A program made the translations under genes and the position numbers. From the NCBI GenBank assembly GCA_036571765.1, contig BROE01000001.1, positions 2,241,573-2,305,572 on the forward strand: a DNA stretch of 64,000 nucleotides. The letters are read 5' to 3'. This document shows, piece after piece, positions 40,301-51,600 of this stretch (its first letter is position 1; each line of letters opens with the position of its first letter). Origin of the DNA: Plecoglossus altivelis. Its lineage: Eukaryota > Chordata > Actinopteri > Osmeriformes > Plecoglossidae. The notes below the pieces were generated by a model, which saw only the letters and a list, made by a program, of their open reading frames with translations, was not told where the DNA came from and ran no database searches.

Positions 40301-43300
40301 GACAGCTAACAGTCAGGCGGTAGGACAGCTAACAGTCAGTTGGTAGGACAGCTAACAGTCAGGCGGTAGGACAGCTAATAGTCAGTTGGTAGGACAGCTA
40401 ACAGTCAGGCGATAGGACAGCCAATAGTCAGGCAGTAGGACAGCTAACAGTCAGGCGGTAGGACAGCTAACAGTCAGGCAGTAGGACAGTTAACAGTCAG
40501 GCGATAGGACAGCTAACAGTCAGGCGGTAGCACAGCTAACAGTCAGGCAATAAAACAGCTAACAGACAGGCGGTAGGACAGCTAAAAGTCAGGTGGTAAG
40601 ACAGCTAACAGACAGGCAGTAGAACAGCTAACAGTCAGGCGGTAGGGCAACTAACAGACAGACGGTAGGACAGCTCACAGTCAGGCGGTAGGACAGCTAA
40701 CAGACAAGCAGTATAACAGCTAACAGTCAGGCAGTAGGACAGCTAATAGTCAGTCAGCATAGACTGAAAGTCTCAACACCTGTCAAGTCTTGAGGCTTGA
40801 TGGCTGTACATTATACATGTTTAGTGTTACATGAAACAACTCATATAGTATTGCGTCTTTGAAGGAAGGCATCTTTAAGTAGAGGACACCCTCCAGACTG
40901 ACATGTAAGGATGTGTAGTGACTTTATGGTTACTGAGAGAGAGAGAGCTTAGTCACATATATTTATAGTGACTGTCTCTCAAACACCATTACAGGAATGG
41001 AAACATGAGAGGATGATGGATCTCCTCTCTTGTCTGAAACAACATTTTGCATTTTAAATTTTGAAGATGACAAATTGGACGCTATAACAAGAACAGTACA
41101 CCTTTTCACCATTGCCTTGGTTTTGCTTTTGATTTGACCATTGCCTTAACAATTACAGACAAAACCGTGTTACACATATAATGTGTAATCAGTAAGTGGT
41201 AGGCCTTCAAGACATAAAAAACTGCTCCCTGAGGACATGTCAAATCCTTGAAATGACAGAAGTACCTCAGTGGAAATTTTTGAAACAAAAACACACAGAG
41301 ACACTGCTTGATGTCCATCTGTCCACCCTCTCTTACTTGAGAAGCCTGCAGCCATCTTGTCACGCCCCTGCCCCGGGTTGTGCTCTGTAGCGTGGGTAAG
41401 TTACAATCTGAGACAGTCAGTCTTCTGTATTACTAGACCTTTCTGGATACATTACTTGCATAAAACATCGATCATGACAATATTTATTACAAGGAATACT
41501 ACCATATTAACTTATGAATATTTAATATCTGTGTATTTTTGTAGTTTGTCAGATTACTCCTGGACACATACGTACATTCCTTTGCTGTTATGAGTTGCGC
41601 TCACTAATTGAATTAAAATTGACATTAAGCTCTGGAATGTTCCAGAAGATACCACACTACAATACGGTAAGGGGTTACTGGAACTGCATTCACCATCACA
41701 AATGCAATGGGTTTATGACTGAAATACATATTTAAAGGATGAAGCCTGTAATCAAAGAGACTAAAGGTAATGTGAAGGGATAGGGACAATATACTGGGAC
41801 TTGCAATGACATCTCCTAGAAGTTACCTCTACTAAATGTTGTAAGTAGAGCTGACTATAAGTATGACACTATGATTAACAAGCAAACCAGTTCCCTGTGG
41901 TTGTCGCGAGAGTCCTAAAGGGCCTGACAATGTCCTATTGTGTGCCCAGTATCACAAGACACCTGATGCTATAATAAAACGTCGGCCTGTCAGAGAAGAA
42001 CATTCTTTTTCCCTGGACTGAACACAACGATCTACAGGACCTGCCACTCCAGCGAGACTCCACTCCATATGAGACAGCTGCATGGCTCTCTGTCATACTG
42101 AGTGTAATATAGTACAAGTCAAATAGGTCTTCTTAAAATATGTCTGCTTTTATCAAATAAAGTGAAACAACCACTAACGCTTTGTTCCAACACCTCTATC
42201 ATCGGTACTCCAGTAAAGAACTTTAAGTGACCTTGGATTTCCCATGGTAACTACTGAAGGTAGGTCAATAAGACCAGTGCTGTCCACACCAGATCCAAAA
42301 CGGATCATGGATTTCATTTGGTCAATTAAAGTTGAGCTGACTGTACAAAAGAAACAATGTTAGTTTGTGCTGGATGGAAATCTTAGTCATCAGTAAGTGG
42401 TAGGACTACAGGGAGAACAATATGAAATGTCTGCCTCAGCTAACTCTCCTAGATGGCAGCACATCTCTAAAGTCACTCTTGACTCACTGTCCAAATCCAA
42501 ACTGTAAATCACTCATTTATACAACTCAATGATTACTCACTCACTCATTTTTAATACAATCATTCAAAACATAATTCCTAAATTCCTCACCCAAACTGTC
42601 TGAAGCAGACATTGCCCCCCCCCCCCTATGCAGCTTGATACAGCAGAACACAACCCTTCCACGATATTGATCAGGTGAATGCACTAAATAAAAGTAAAAT
42701 ACATATGGAAAGAAATTTGCTTTATTTTCAGTGTTTTGCGTTGGAGACAAATGATGCTGATAAAAGCAGAACATGTTTAGACATAGATCGGTAGTTTACA
42801 CTCAGAAATGCTGACATGGACCTATGTGAAAATGTATACCATGCTATAAGAACTTGTGGTTATGTTTAGTGCATGGTCTGAGGTCTTGGGAGCCTCTGAA
42901 TAAAGGTGGTGAGGTGTTGTATTCTGTATAAGAGTCAAGCCATAGAAGTTACCAAAATTGATGTATTCATTTTCTGTGCTAAACTTCAGTTGCATTGAAA
43001 AAATACTGACAACTACGATGGGTAGTTGCTAAATACAAAGTACGTGAGAACATCTGACTTTACATCTGACTGCTTGGCTAACAAACCATCAGCAAACAAA
43101 CTCATGTCACAGATCACATGACACATGACAGGTCTGTACATTTGACCAAAAAAAATCTTTAAGAAACTGAGAGCTCACTGCTGACATATTGAATAAGAAC
43201 GGGCCCCCAGTACCTGCAGGTCAGATGGAATGGATGCTCTGGGTTTGCTCCTGTAGCACAGTAAATCCCACAGCTTGTACCAGAAGTAGGACGCCACCAA

Positions 43301-44545
43301 GCACATGCTGCTGACTAGCCAAAGGTCCCTGCCCTTGAAGAGGCTCTTCATGGTTTCTCACTTCACTTTACTCTCTTCTACTTCTTTTGTCCAGATTTGA
43401 GTATTCTCTCCTGGGGCCTCTCTAACCTCTGAGAGAGAACTTGCTTGTAGTATGAGATTGCAGTATGCTTACTAGTAGACAGGGTTCCCTGGGCTAGGAA
43501 CGCCCAAAAGTACTACCTTACCTCCAACACTTCAAGCTGTCAACACCCTCCCTTATCAGCAAGGGCCCCCGAAGGACAGACGAGTTTAACCATGTGACTA
43601 AAGAGTGACAGGTGCCAGCAAAGGGCGCCATAGGGATGTGCTTAATTATATCTCTTTCCCTCATTCTCTTTCTCTTCCTATTTCTTTCACTCTAACTACC
43701 AGAAATAAGATAATGGAATTGAAGACATTTGATTTGGGTGGTACAATTTGTGGTGATAGAAGGCCTGGCCTGTCTGCAACTGTAGAGACATGGTGGTGTA
43801 AATAGCCTTCACTATTGAATTACTGTTTCAGATGTCACATACACATTCACATAGTGTCTTACTCACTCGCTATATTGATAGGACCAGAGAAAAACTATGT
43901 TCCATTAAGGATTAAGGGAAACATCATCATCTGGCCAGGGGTGCCAACGGGGAGAGCAGCTTGGCATTACTAAACACCAAAACATAGTGGGAACATGTGA
44001 CATGTCTGGACAGGACTCTGCTGTCTGACCTGAAACTGTGGTACTATTTCAGCCAAGACTTTTTATAGATCAAAGGTCTACGCAAACCATCTACTTGTTA
44101 ATGTTGACCATCAATGTTGAGTTTTAGCAGTGCATTGTAGAAATAAAAAAATAATAACAGCGTAGAGCTAGGAGAGGACACTAGATGGTGCAAGTCAACC
44201 ATGATGACAACATTTTGTACCTAATAAACACTAAACTAAATATGTCTAAAATGTGTTTTTCTTATGTTTTTTCAATTAGTTGTTCAGAACTGTTTTTCAG
44301 AATATGTTTTCATCTTAAGTAGACACATTTAATAACTAAATGTTCTGTTTTAGAGGAAATGAGAAAAGAACCAGTGTGATGTGGAACAAAGTAATGCCTA
44401 CCTCTGAAATATCTCCCTCAAGCTCAATGTGCTTCATCTCCCAGAAGCAGCGCATGGTCTCCACCCTCTCCAGGTAGTGGAAGAAGGCCAACTTGCCCAC
44501 ACCATGGCTGTCAGCATACTGGCGGACCGACTTCAGTTTGGCCAT
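28855..44545 (-). CDS. Myosin light chain kinase family member 4 (mylk4), whole gene
   Basis: Serine/threonine kinase of the CaMK/MLCK group, expected in striated muscle. Shared exons in transcript order (high to low): 33386-33249, 33000-32904, 32557-32107, 31993-31650, 31306-31201, 30587-30494, 30353-30244, 30103-29962, 29857-29787, 29641-29513, 29383-29231, 29115-29037, 28908-28855. Every junction has GT-AG and matching phase, and the lengths sum to 1968 bases (655 residues plus stop). One of three phase-0 first exons is added: 44545-44402 (703 residues), 43351-43214 (701) or 36157-35627 (832). Family assignment rests on the kinase core (GGGRFGQVHKC, HLDLK, DFGLAR, YKPREKL, FGTPEFLAPEV) and the first exon resembling human MYLK4. 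Position next to wrnip1 agrees with human synteny and argues against MYLK3. No inactivating change was seen. mylk4a and mylk4b paralogues cannot be told apart here. Confidence 0.9.
31650..33386 (-). CDS. mylk4 acidic linker exons
   Basis: Four exons join the variable N-termini to the kinase. Exon 33386-33249 (46 codons) is Lys/Thr/Pro-rich. Exon 33000-32904 is strongly basic (KENKGKDGKDKSR, QKKKKPP). Exons 32557-32107 and 31993-31650 are long and acidic, ending in Glu runs (EGEEEQREEDKEENKEEEEE) before the kinase. The segment is predicted disordered. The human short MYLK4 form has much less sequence here, so this linker may be skipped in some transcripts. Direct joining of a phase-0 first exon to 31306 would break the frame, since that exon needs one incoming base. 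The donor after 33249 is GTATGT. Exon 33386-33249 has no motif of its own and is supported only by acceptor, donor and phase. Confidence 0.75.
35627..36157 (-). CDS. mylk4 alternative first exon C, MYLK3-like N-terminus
   Basis: Starts at ATG 36157 (MGDLNGTGFDLIQNRI) and runs 177 codons to a phase-0 donor AAA|GTGAAT. The predicted protein is helical and heptad-like near the start (ESLSSKMDRLINIQEKVLDR). It later has EKLVLSIQQVIGFIGETVKS followed by SRVMDLMFKG, then basic residues. From memory this parallels the N-terminal region of cardiac MYLK3 (KLNMLNEKVDQLLHFQE and the IALVGATFQKSKVADFL region). I infer it is the ancestral MYLK3/4 N-terminus kept in this gene. Without splicing the frame would run 15 more codons to a stop. 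An independent single-exon gene is possible but less likely. Confidence 0.75.
38140..38226 (+). mobile_element. Possible LINE2/CORE-type retroposon 3' tail
   Basis: The sequence around GAAGCCCTCTGTGACAT and AAAAAGAGCTATACAAATAA resembles the GCTATACAAATAA-type 3' tails common on fish retroposons. Only the tail is convincing, and no coding region or target duplication was seen. Confidence 0.35.
40084..40757. repeat. 23-bp minisatellite, about 29 units
   Basis: Tandem units of GCTAACAGTCAGGCGGTAGG plus ACA. Variants include AGTTGGT for AGGCGGT and ACAGACAGGCAG for ACAGTCAGGCGG, partly alternating in higher-order fashion at 40200-40400. It lies in the mylk4 intron between first exons C and B. 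The period is not a multiple of three, so it is not coding. Confidence 0.92.
43214..43351 (-). CDS. mylk4 alternative first exon B, predicted membrane anchor
   Basis: ATG at 43351 opens 46 codons ending at the phase-0 donor CAG|GTACTG. The peptide begins MKSLFKGRDLWLVSSMCLVA and continues SYFWYKLWDLLCYRSKPR: a short basic start, a hydrophobic aromatic-rich segment at about residues 10-33, then basic residues. That pattern fits a single membrane anchor or uncleaved signal anchor. Assignment to mylk4 is inferred from strand, position between the other first exons, the consensus donor and the identical phase. No other gene that could own this exon was found downstream. It could instead be the first exon of a small membrane protein whose remaining exons I missed. 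Confidence 0.6.
44402..44545 (-). CDS. mylk4 alternative first exon A, human-like N-terminus
   Basis: ATG at 44545 in good context (GCTAAAATGGCC) opens 48 codons to the phase-0 donor GAG|GTAGGC. The peptide MAKLKSVRQYADSHGVGKLA, then FFHYLERVETMRCFWEMK, matches the layout of the human MYLK4 N-terminus as I remember it (MLKVKRLEEF, then MAFFQCREEVEKVKCFLEKK). This is the strongest single piece of evidence that the locus is mylk4. The frame is open upstream to about 44660, where TTCACTATTCAG looks like a splice acceptor, so a 5' noncoding exon may lie between there and wrnip1. Confidence 0.8.
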
Positions 44546-44661
44546 TTTAGCAGGGGGGGAAACCCGGCCACCACATCCGTGGGCCCTCTCATTCCTTCTC
44601 AGTTCGCTGACCTCCACTGGCAGTTTCTCATGGCTGGGCCTTTTGTCTCCCCTGAATAGTG

Positions 44662-45058
44662 AAAAGATAATTTTTTAAAGTTATAAACTTAAACACTTTT
44701 TTGACTGGCGAAACACTAAGATGCATTTGCAACATATTGGCATAGGTCAAATGAGCTCCAGTAAGCCACACAAGGCCATCGCATAAGGAGATAAAACAAA
44801 AAAATTAACACTAAGACTTACAGTAGTCGCAATAAAACTACATGACCCATAATGCATTTGGCACTAGACGTTTACACGTTTGTCAAGATGGGCTTAATAT
44901 TTACGGATGAAATCCTGTTGGACAGGTAGTTAGTTTGTTTTATTTATAAAGGTAAAACACGTGAAGTAAGAATTTATCACATTTACTTTTTGTTAATTAA
45001 TTTGTTGCTATGGTTACTCGTCGGGGTCATAGTTGAGCGGGAAAACAATCAGGAAAGC
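44662..45058. promoter_or_regulatory. Putative shared divergent promoter of mylk4 and wrnip1
   Basis: Only about 0.4 kb separates the possible mylk4 acceptor at 44660 from the wrnip1 start codon at 45059, and the two genes point away from each other. Transcript starts for wrnip1 and for the most upstream mylk4 form must lie in or near this interval. No TATA box or CpG island is obvious. Confidence 0.35.
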
Positions 45059-45695
45059 ATGGCGAGCGAATCAGCTTCAGATTGGGTGCAATGTCCTGTT
45101 TGTTCCAGGGATTTTGCGCCTTCTAAAATAAATGCCCATTTGGACAGATGTCTTCTGAGCTCGGTTGAAGATCCGACATTAACGACTGAAGACCAGAGTG
45201 GACCACCTAACAAGAAATCTCGCATTTCTTGCGAAGCTGTCACAGGGCTAGTTCCAGGCAGTCCTGATGTTAACAGGGCGAACACTTTCACCTCCTCCAA
45301 CATTAAACGTAGTGCGGTATTTTCTGTTTCAAAGTAACAAGAATATGGTTTCATCTCACAGTGAGCGGAACGCATTTTCTTCTGACCAACCGAGCGCCCA
45401 GGCTGATGTCAGCAATGGATTCAAACGTAATACACCGAACGAAGGGGAGAAAGATATGGGAAGATTAAAGAGCGATTCACCTTCACCTGCTATGAATGTA
45501 GCGTTGAAGGTGCCAAGGACTATTCTCGCCCTACAGAACACCGACAAACCCTTGGCCGAGAGGATGCGACCAAACACGATGGAGGAATACTTTGGGCAAA
45601 ATAAAGTTGTGGGTGAACACACACTGCTTCGGTCACTTCTAGATTCACAGGAGATCCCCTCTCTTATCCTTTGGGGACCGCCTGGTTGTGGCAAG
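45059..45695 (+). CDS. wrnip1: wrnip1 exon 1 with UBZ4 finger and frame break
   Basis: Start ATG 45059 has good context (AAAGCATGGCG). The frame upstream is open to 44990 but contains no other ATG. Residues 12-33 form the UBZ4 ubiquitin-binding finger CPVCSRDFAPSKINAHLDRC. The first frame ends at TAA 45335-45337. The rest of the exon, including the essential LILWGPPGCGK at its end, is in the frame one base later. Loss of 1 mod 3 bases is therefore required. The only in-phase GT upstream of the stop is at 45334. In-phase AGs at 45361, 45394 and 45412 would give introns of 28, 61 or 79 bases. The 79-base version has a CTGAC branch-like word 26 bases before its AG. A one-base sequence error is the other explanation. 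Confidence 0.85.
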
Positions 45696-48600
45696 GTACA
45701 TATGGTGTCACTGAGTGGCACGCATGCATTCTTACCATTGAGATTGTTTTGAGACTGAAGACATTCCAATGATATCCAAATTTCATAATGTCTATATATT
45801 TCGACATTTTAAAACCTTCCACTCTGAGCTTGCTATATTACTCCATTACATTGTAATCAGTAAATCCAAGTTTGATGTAAGGCATTATAAAGATGAATTC
45901 TTGCTCCCTTAGTATTTGGTACGCTCAGTTTGCACACACGTTGGTAACTAAGTTTCCCAAGAAAGACGTGCGTAGGCAGTGTATATCCATAGAAATTCAG
46001 AAACTTCACAGGACTGTATAAAGGGGCTTTTCGGGCATTGTTGTTGATGGTATGATAACTGTTTTGGACTGTCACTCAAAACGCACCATTCACGTTTTCG
46101 TTGCATCTCTTCCTCTGCCAGCCCCCTTGTGTCTAGATCAGGTTTCATAAGAGTTATTTTGGTTATTTATGGAACTGGTCTGAAGGATTTACAAGGGGGA
46201 CCTTATTTATGAGGCTGTTCTCAGGCAGGGTCTGGGGGACTAGTTTGTGACAGACACATTATAGGGATTAGAAAATGGATAATGGGGTAATTAAGAAGTG
46301 ACATGCTACATGAGCGGGAGCTCCCTAGATAAATTGATGCAGGAAAATAGGCAGGCTCATTGGTCTGAATACTAACAGCATCTGAGTCTACCAGGTATCA
46401 AGAACTTGAATTTTGTGAGCTGTTCTTAATGAGGTGGTGCCAGTAACTCCCATTCATTCATATTTATTCTGTTGCTGTGGTTTTCTCCCCTCCACTTCAG
46501 ACCACTCTAGCTCACATCATTGCCAGTGCTAGTAAAAAGAAGGGCACAGCCCGCTTTGTAAAGCTGTCGGCCACCAGCACATCCACCAGTGAGGTGCGCG
46601 ACGTCATAAAGCAAGCCCAGAACGAGCTCCGTCTCTGCAAGAGGAAAACCATCTTGTTTATCGATGAGATCCATCGTTTCAACAAATCCCAACAGGTTTG
46701 TCATCCAGTTCACCCTGACCCACCCTTAAAAGAAGTGCCATTACACCTTGACTTCTTTTGTTGTCGGCTGGGCCCTTTGCGATTTGTGTGCTCGGGGTAG
46801 ACCCAGCTAATGGTTTCACTGACCTTTCCAAACAGCAGTCACACATTTTGCCAGCAGCTTCTGTGTTCTAGTAAATGGCTGCTGTGATGACTTGTCGACA
46901 TGTTCTTAACAGCAGTACTATGCAGTGGAATGTGCAATCCCAAAATACTCATTCTAATTTCAATGCAAAATCCCCATACCTGCACAGCGGAATTCATGTA
47001 GTCATTAATCTTCTCGGAGAACAAAGAGTTTTTACTGTGCGGAATGACATAATGTAGTCATCCATCCAGCCAAGATACTTACGCAGTTGACATCAAGTCA
47101 CAGGAATGTTAGGCTACTTCATTAGCTCAACACCCCTGAAGCAGAACCCATACAACTAAATTGGTAAACGTGTGTGTATTCAAACAATCTCATATCTCAC
47201 GATTGAGCCATCAGATGTAGCTTAACAGTAAGGACAGCTAATGACTGTGATCAAAAGAAAACCCTTTCGTCTTGTGACGGATTGAAGCTGTGTGTTGCTT
47301 GACTTTGGAGATCTTTGTGAATCCTGATATCATTAAGCAGGGAGTTAGACCCTGGACCATGTCTCTTTACTGCTCATGCTGAAGTGATGCCAAACCGTTA
47401 CATATCTTGTGTGCATCCATCAGATAGTGTTATGCATTCTGCACAAACCTTAATACTTTCCTTTGTACGATGAATGAGTATATTAGTATATTATATCATA
47501 AATATATAACAACTTACCCTTGATAATTTGCAGCTGTTGGGATGCTCAACGCAATCTTTTCTTTTCCTCCCATGTTTCCCTTCTCTCTCGCTCTCTCTGT
47601 GTGCAGGACACCTTTCTCCCTCACGTGGAGTGTGGGACAGTCACTCTGATCGGGGCGACCACAGAGAACCCTTCCTTCCAGGTGAACGCGGCCCTGCTGA
47701 GCAGGTGCAGGGTGCTGGTGCTGGAGAAGCTGGGGGTGGAGGCGATGGGCTCGATCCTGCGGCGGGCCGTAGCCTCACTGGGGATCAGCGTGCTGGGGCG
47801 TGACGGCAGCCAGGTGGCAGATCCAGACGAGCCTCAAGACTCAGCGCAGCTCGGATCCCTGTAAGTGCCCCCTCCTCCGGGAACGCGGCCCTTGTTATCA
47901 CGTAGGGTGCCGGATGCCAGGGGCCCGCGTGTCACCCGGAAAGGCCCCATCCCCACACTCTGATTGGTCGAATGAGAGGTCCGCTCCACCTCCTGTAGTT
48001 TTTTGAGGCACATCAGTAAGGTGATGTATATATGGTCAAGGCATGCTACAGGCTGGGCACCCTGACAGAAGTTACAGCTAAAACCCTCCCCTGTCTCTGG
48101 GCTCTATATCTGTTGACAGACCTGAGGAGAGGGGGGTGAGTGAGCCCTGTGTGCTGTAGGGTGGGACCACTGTGACGGCTGGCAGGGGACAGGAGCTGAG
48201 GTAAACCAGCCCTGCTGCTGTCAGCTTCATGTAAACATGTCAGTGTGCTGGAGAGGGTGGCCTACCTGGCTGCTTGCTTTCTGGGACAGCACAGAGCACG
48301 CAGGGCTGACGACCTTGCATCAATGCTGTTCATCCACAGTTCAGTGTTCCCACATTAACACCCGGATGATCAGTCTCTCTGATGATCAGTGTTTATTGTG
48401 TAATGTCTATAAGGCCTACTGGAACATGTATACACCTGCCATATCTCAGTGTCTCTGGGACAGTTTTGCTTCTTTTTGATGTGTTATGGTTCCATGGTAA
48501 GTTATTAGTTTGTAAAGGTGAGCTATTCAGATTTATTGAATGCTGAACAGTGCAAAGGAGCACACAGAACTCTTTCCACTTAGTGTCAGCACAAGAGTGG

Positions 48601-51600
48601 AACCCTGGCTGCCGTCTGGAATCCCCTATCAAATGAAACAAGCCTATCACTGTCCTGGGTCACACAAGCCTGGGGGAGGATATCAAGGGAGGAGGGAGGA
48701 ATGTTGGCCCCACTTAGTGCTGGGTAAAGTCTCACCGAGGAGTCCCACAGGGTTTCATTTGTACCTTCCTTAACCCACTTTTTCTTGGGCAGACCCCCCC
48801 TTTTTGTTAAAGTCATTAATAGAATTGAGATCCGAGAGGATTCTTAACGAGGTGTTTGGTATCAGGTAGCATTGGCATTCAGTACAAGGTGTCACAGTCT
48901 ATGCCTTGAATGTAAACATGTAAAGGCAATAGCCTCATTCCATGTCTCTCATAATGTATTTTGATTATATGTCGTGCCAGTATCATATCTGGAGAGGCTG
49001 TTACTCTCACAATAGCTATTTTATCCTATTAAACAGAAATTAGTCTGTGGTGTGACAAAATTAATTTAATCTACAGTATGTATAGGAAATATAGTTTCTT
49101 AATAGTGTATTATACCAATGAAGTGTGTCAATTGAAAACGAGTCAAATGTTGACCGATGTTTTGCCAACATCAAAGTAGGTTACCAATTTTAAAATGAGA
49201 ACCTTATTACAGCCTGACCTCCTTGAAAAAATATGGATTTGTTCTTATGCCTTGTCCCTGGCATGGAGGCACGTATTGGGAGTCTTATTTGGATAGACAT
49301 TATGGGATGTAATCCGAGAGGTCATCATGTCATGACCCACTTGGATCGTTGCGCTACGTTCTCTCCCGTCTCATGTTGTCACGGAGACTGTGGACTCAAC
49401 AGTCACCTGACCCTTACAAACCCACTCTGACCTGGATCAGAACCTCCCTGAACCTGCCGCACAGCTTTATTTCAGGTGGAGGATCAAACTGCTGCTGACT
49501 TGAACATTAGCAGATCAAGATCAACATTTTATTTGTCACCTAGTGGGATAAATGATGTCATGGTAATTAAGAGGCTGGTTTATTTGAGAAGGTCACAAAA
49601 TAAGGCTGAATGTGCAAAGCGATTGAACATTCCTTGCACAATATTAATGGAGCAAACAGGGATTCAAGACAAAGTGTTTTAGCAGGCAAGTCCAAAGTCT
49701 CATCTATATATAGATGAAGACATGTATTTACAGCCCTGATACATGCTAATGCTGTTGCATTACGCATCCTTATTTGAGTACATTCTGTGAGCGTTTCAAA
49801 ACACCACGTCTGGAAGAAGTGTACAGAGCTGGCAGAAAGGCTTGTTAAATACCAGCTGGACTAGAAACAGGTGGGTACACTGACAAGAACACTGGCTGTA
49901 CTGCCTGGGTGAAATAGTAGAACTGTGCTGTGGTCCGGGTGATGTCCAGACCTGGGGTGCAGGACAGCCAGATGGGGACAAGCCAGGTGATGAAGACAGG
50001 CCAGGCTTGGGGGGGCAGGCCACACAGATGGGCCACACAGATGAGGGCAGGCCAGACAGATGAGGACAGGCCACACAGATGAGGACAGGCCACACAGATG
50101 AGGACAGGCCAGACAGATGAGGACAGGCCAGACAGATGGGCCACACAGATGGGGACAGGCCAGACAGATGGGCCACACAGATGGGGACAGGCCAGACGGA
50201 TGAGGACAGACCAGACGGATGAGGACAGTCCAGTTGGATGAGGACAGGCCAGACAGATGGGGACAGGCCAGACAGATGAGGGCAGCCCAGGGCAACTCCT
50301 GGTCCACTTGACATATGTGGCCACACCTCTGAAGTTGGATGAGGGATTGGGTCCTTGGCACAGACCTTGTGGTCATCTGAGTAGCAACTAAATTAGAAAG
50401 TTTTAATATAGGTGTGATATTATGCAGCACACGATCCCGATCGAATCTAGGTTAACTCGTTAGGATACCTTTTCAAATGAGAGAGCAATCCATATACTCC
50501 ATATATAGTATCCATAGTACAGTGCGTGTCTAAAGTTTGGAAACACATTTTTTCATTTTTGGGGCACACATGCATCAGTTGTTACTGATGATTCCATTAA
50601 TTCAATCTCTAAATCACTTTCTGTAGGGTATTTAACCTACACATACAGAATGAGTTAGCATGTTCTGAAAATACTGCCTACGGTTAAAATGTTTACCAAT
50701 TTTTGTCAGAGTGAATCCTCACTGTTAAATGGCTGTTGCTTATAAACAACAGCAATGTGCATGTGTCTCACAAACAATAAGACTAGTGTTTCCACAGGCG
50801 CTGTATAATACAAAGACATATCTATGTATCATAAGTAGTAATGTTCATTCCTTCTGTGTGTTGGGGGTTCTTACCAGGCCTGGGGTTTACATAGAGCAGG
50901 CTGCTCTGGACACCATAGCCCACCTGTGTGACGGAGACGCACGGGCGGGGCTGAACGGGCTGCAGCTAGCCGTCCAGGCGCGGGTGTGCACGGGTGAAGG
51001 CCCTCAGACTGTAGTAGTGACGGAGGAGCACGTGAAAGAGGGCCTGCAGAGATCCCACATCCTCTACGACAAAGCAGGTGGGCTCACTATCTGGAGATGG
51101 ACTGCGTCTGCTGGATGCATGGACAGGAATCACTAAAGGTTTTCAAACTCAGACACAGGCTGGCTACAGCTCCCCTGCCTGTGGAGAGTTTGGACATATC
51201 GTTTTTTTGTTGCTTTAGGAATGCACATGCAAGGTTCCCTATTGTTTACATGCAACCAAACAGGGTCATTCAACAGTGTGGGGGTTTACTTTGACTGAAA
51301 TGTACAGATATTTGGACGAAAAAAGCTTAATTTTCTTCACTGCCACCTCAGGCATTATTTGGAGAACATGCTAATATATTCTTTGTGTGTAGGTTAAATT
51401 CCCCACCGACTGAAATTGAGTGGTTTAATTAATGCATATAAAACTGAAAAACAGGTGGAGCTCTCAAATGATAAAAGGCGTCTCCAAACATTTGACAGGC
51501 GGTGTGTTCTGGTGATCGTCTTGAATCATATGTCCAGAGAATTCCCCCAAGCAGCTGTACACTCTTGTGTGACTGAAGCCAAGGAACAGAATGTTCCTGA

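Larger units (their letters stand above)
36160..43200. other. mylk4 upstream intron/promoter interval
   Basis: A 7 kb interval between first exons C and B. It contains a 23-bp minisatellite at 40.1-40.75 kb, a putative retroposon tail near 38.2 kb, and otherwise unique AT-rich DNA. A MEF2-like word TTATTTATAA at 36915-36924, about 0.76 kb upstream of first exon C, would suit a muscle promoter but is weak evidence by itself. No further exon was recognised. Confidence 0.45.

Noticed and set aside
44990..45058. Hydrophobic N-terminal extension of wrnip1 (LLWLLVGVIV)
   Set aside because: The frame is open but begins at TTG with no ATG. The ATG at 45059 has good context and gives the expected UBZ-containing N-terminus.
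49796..50430. Overlapping minus-strand frames of 159-189 codons
   Set aside because: They are translations of the minisatellite in wrnip1 intron 3.
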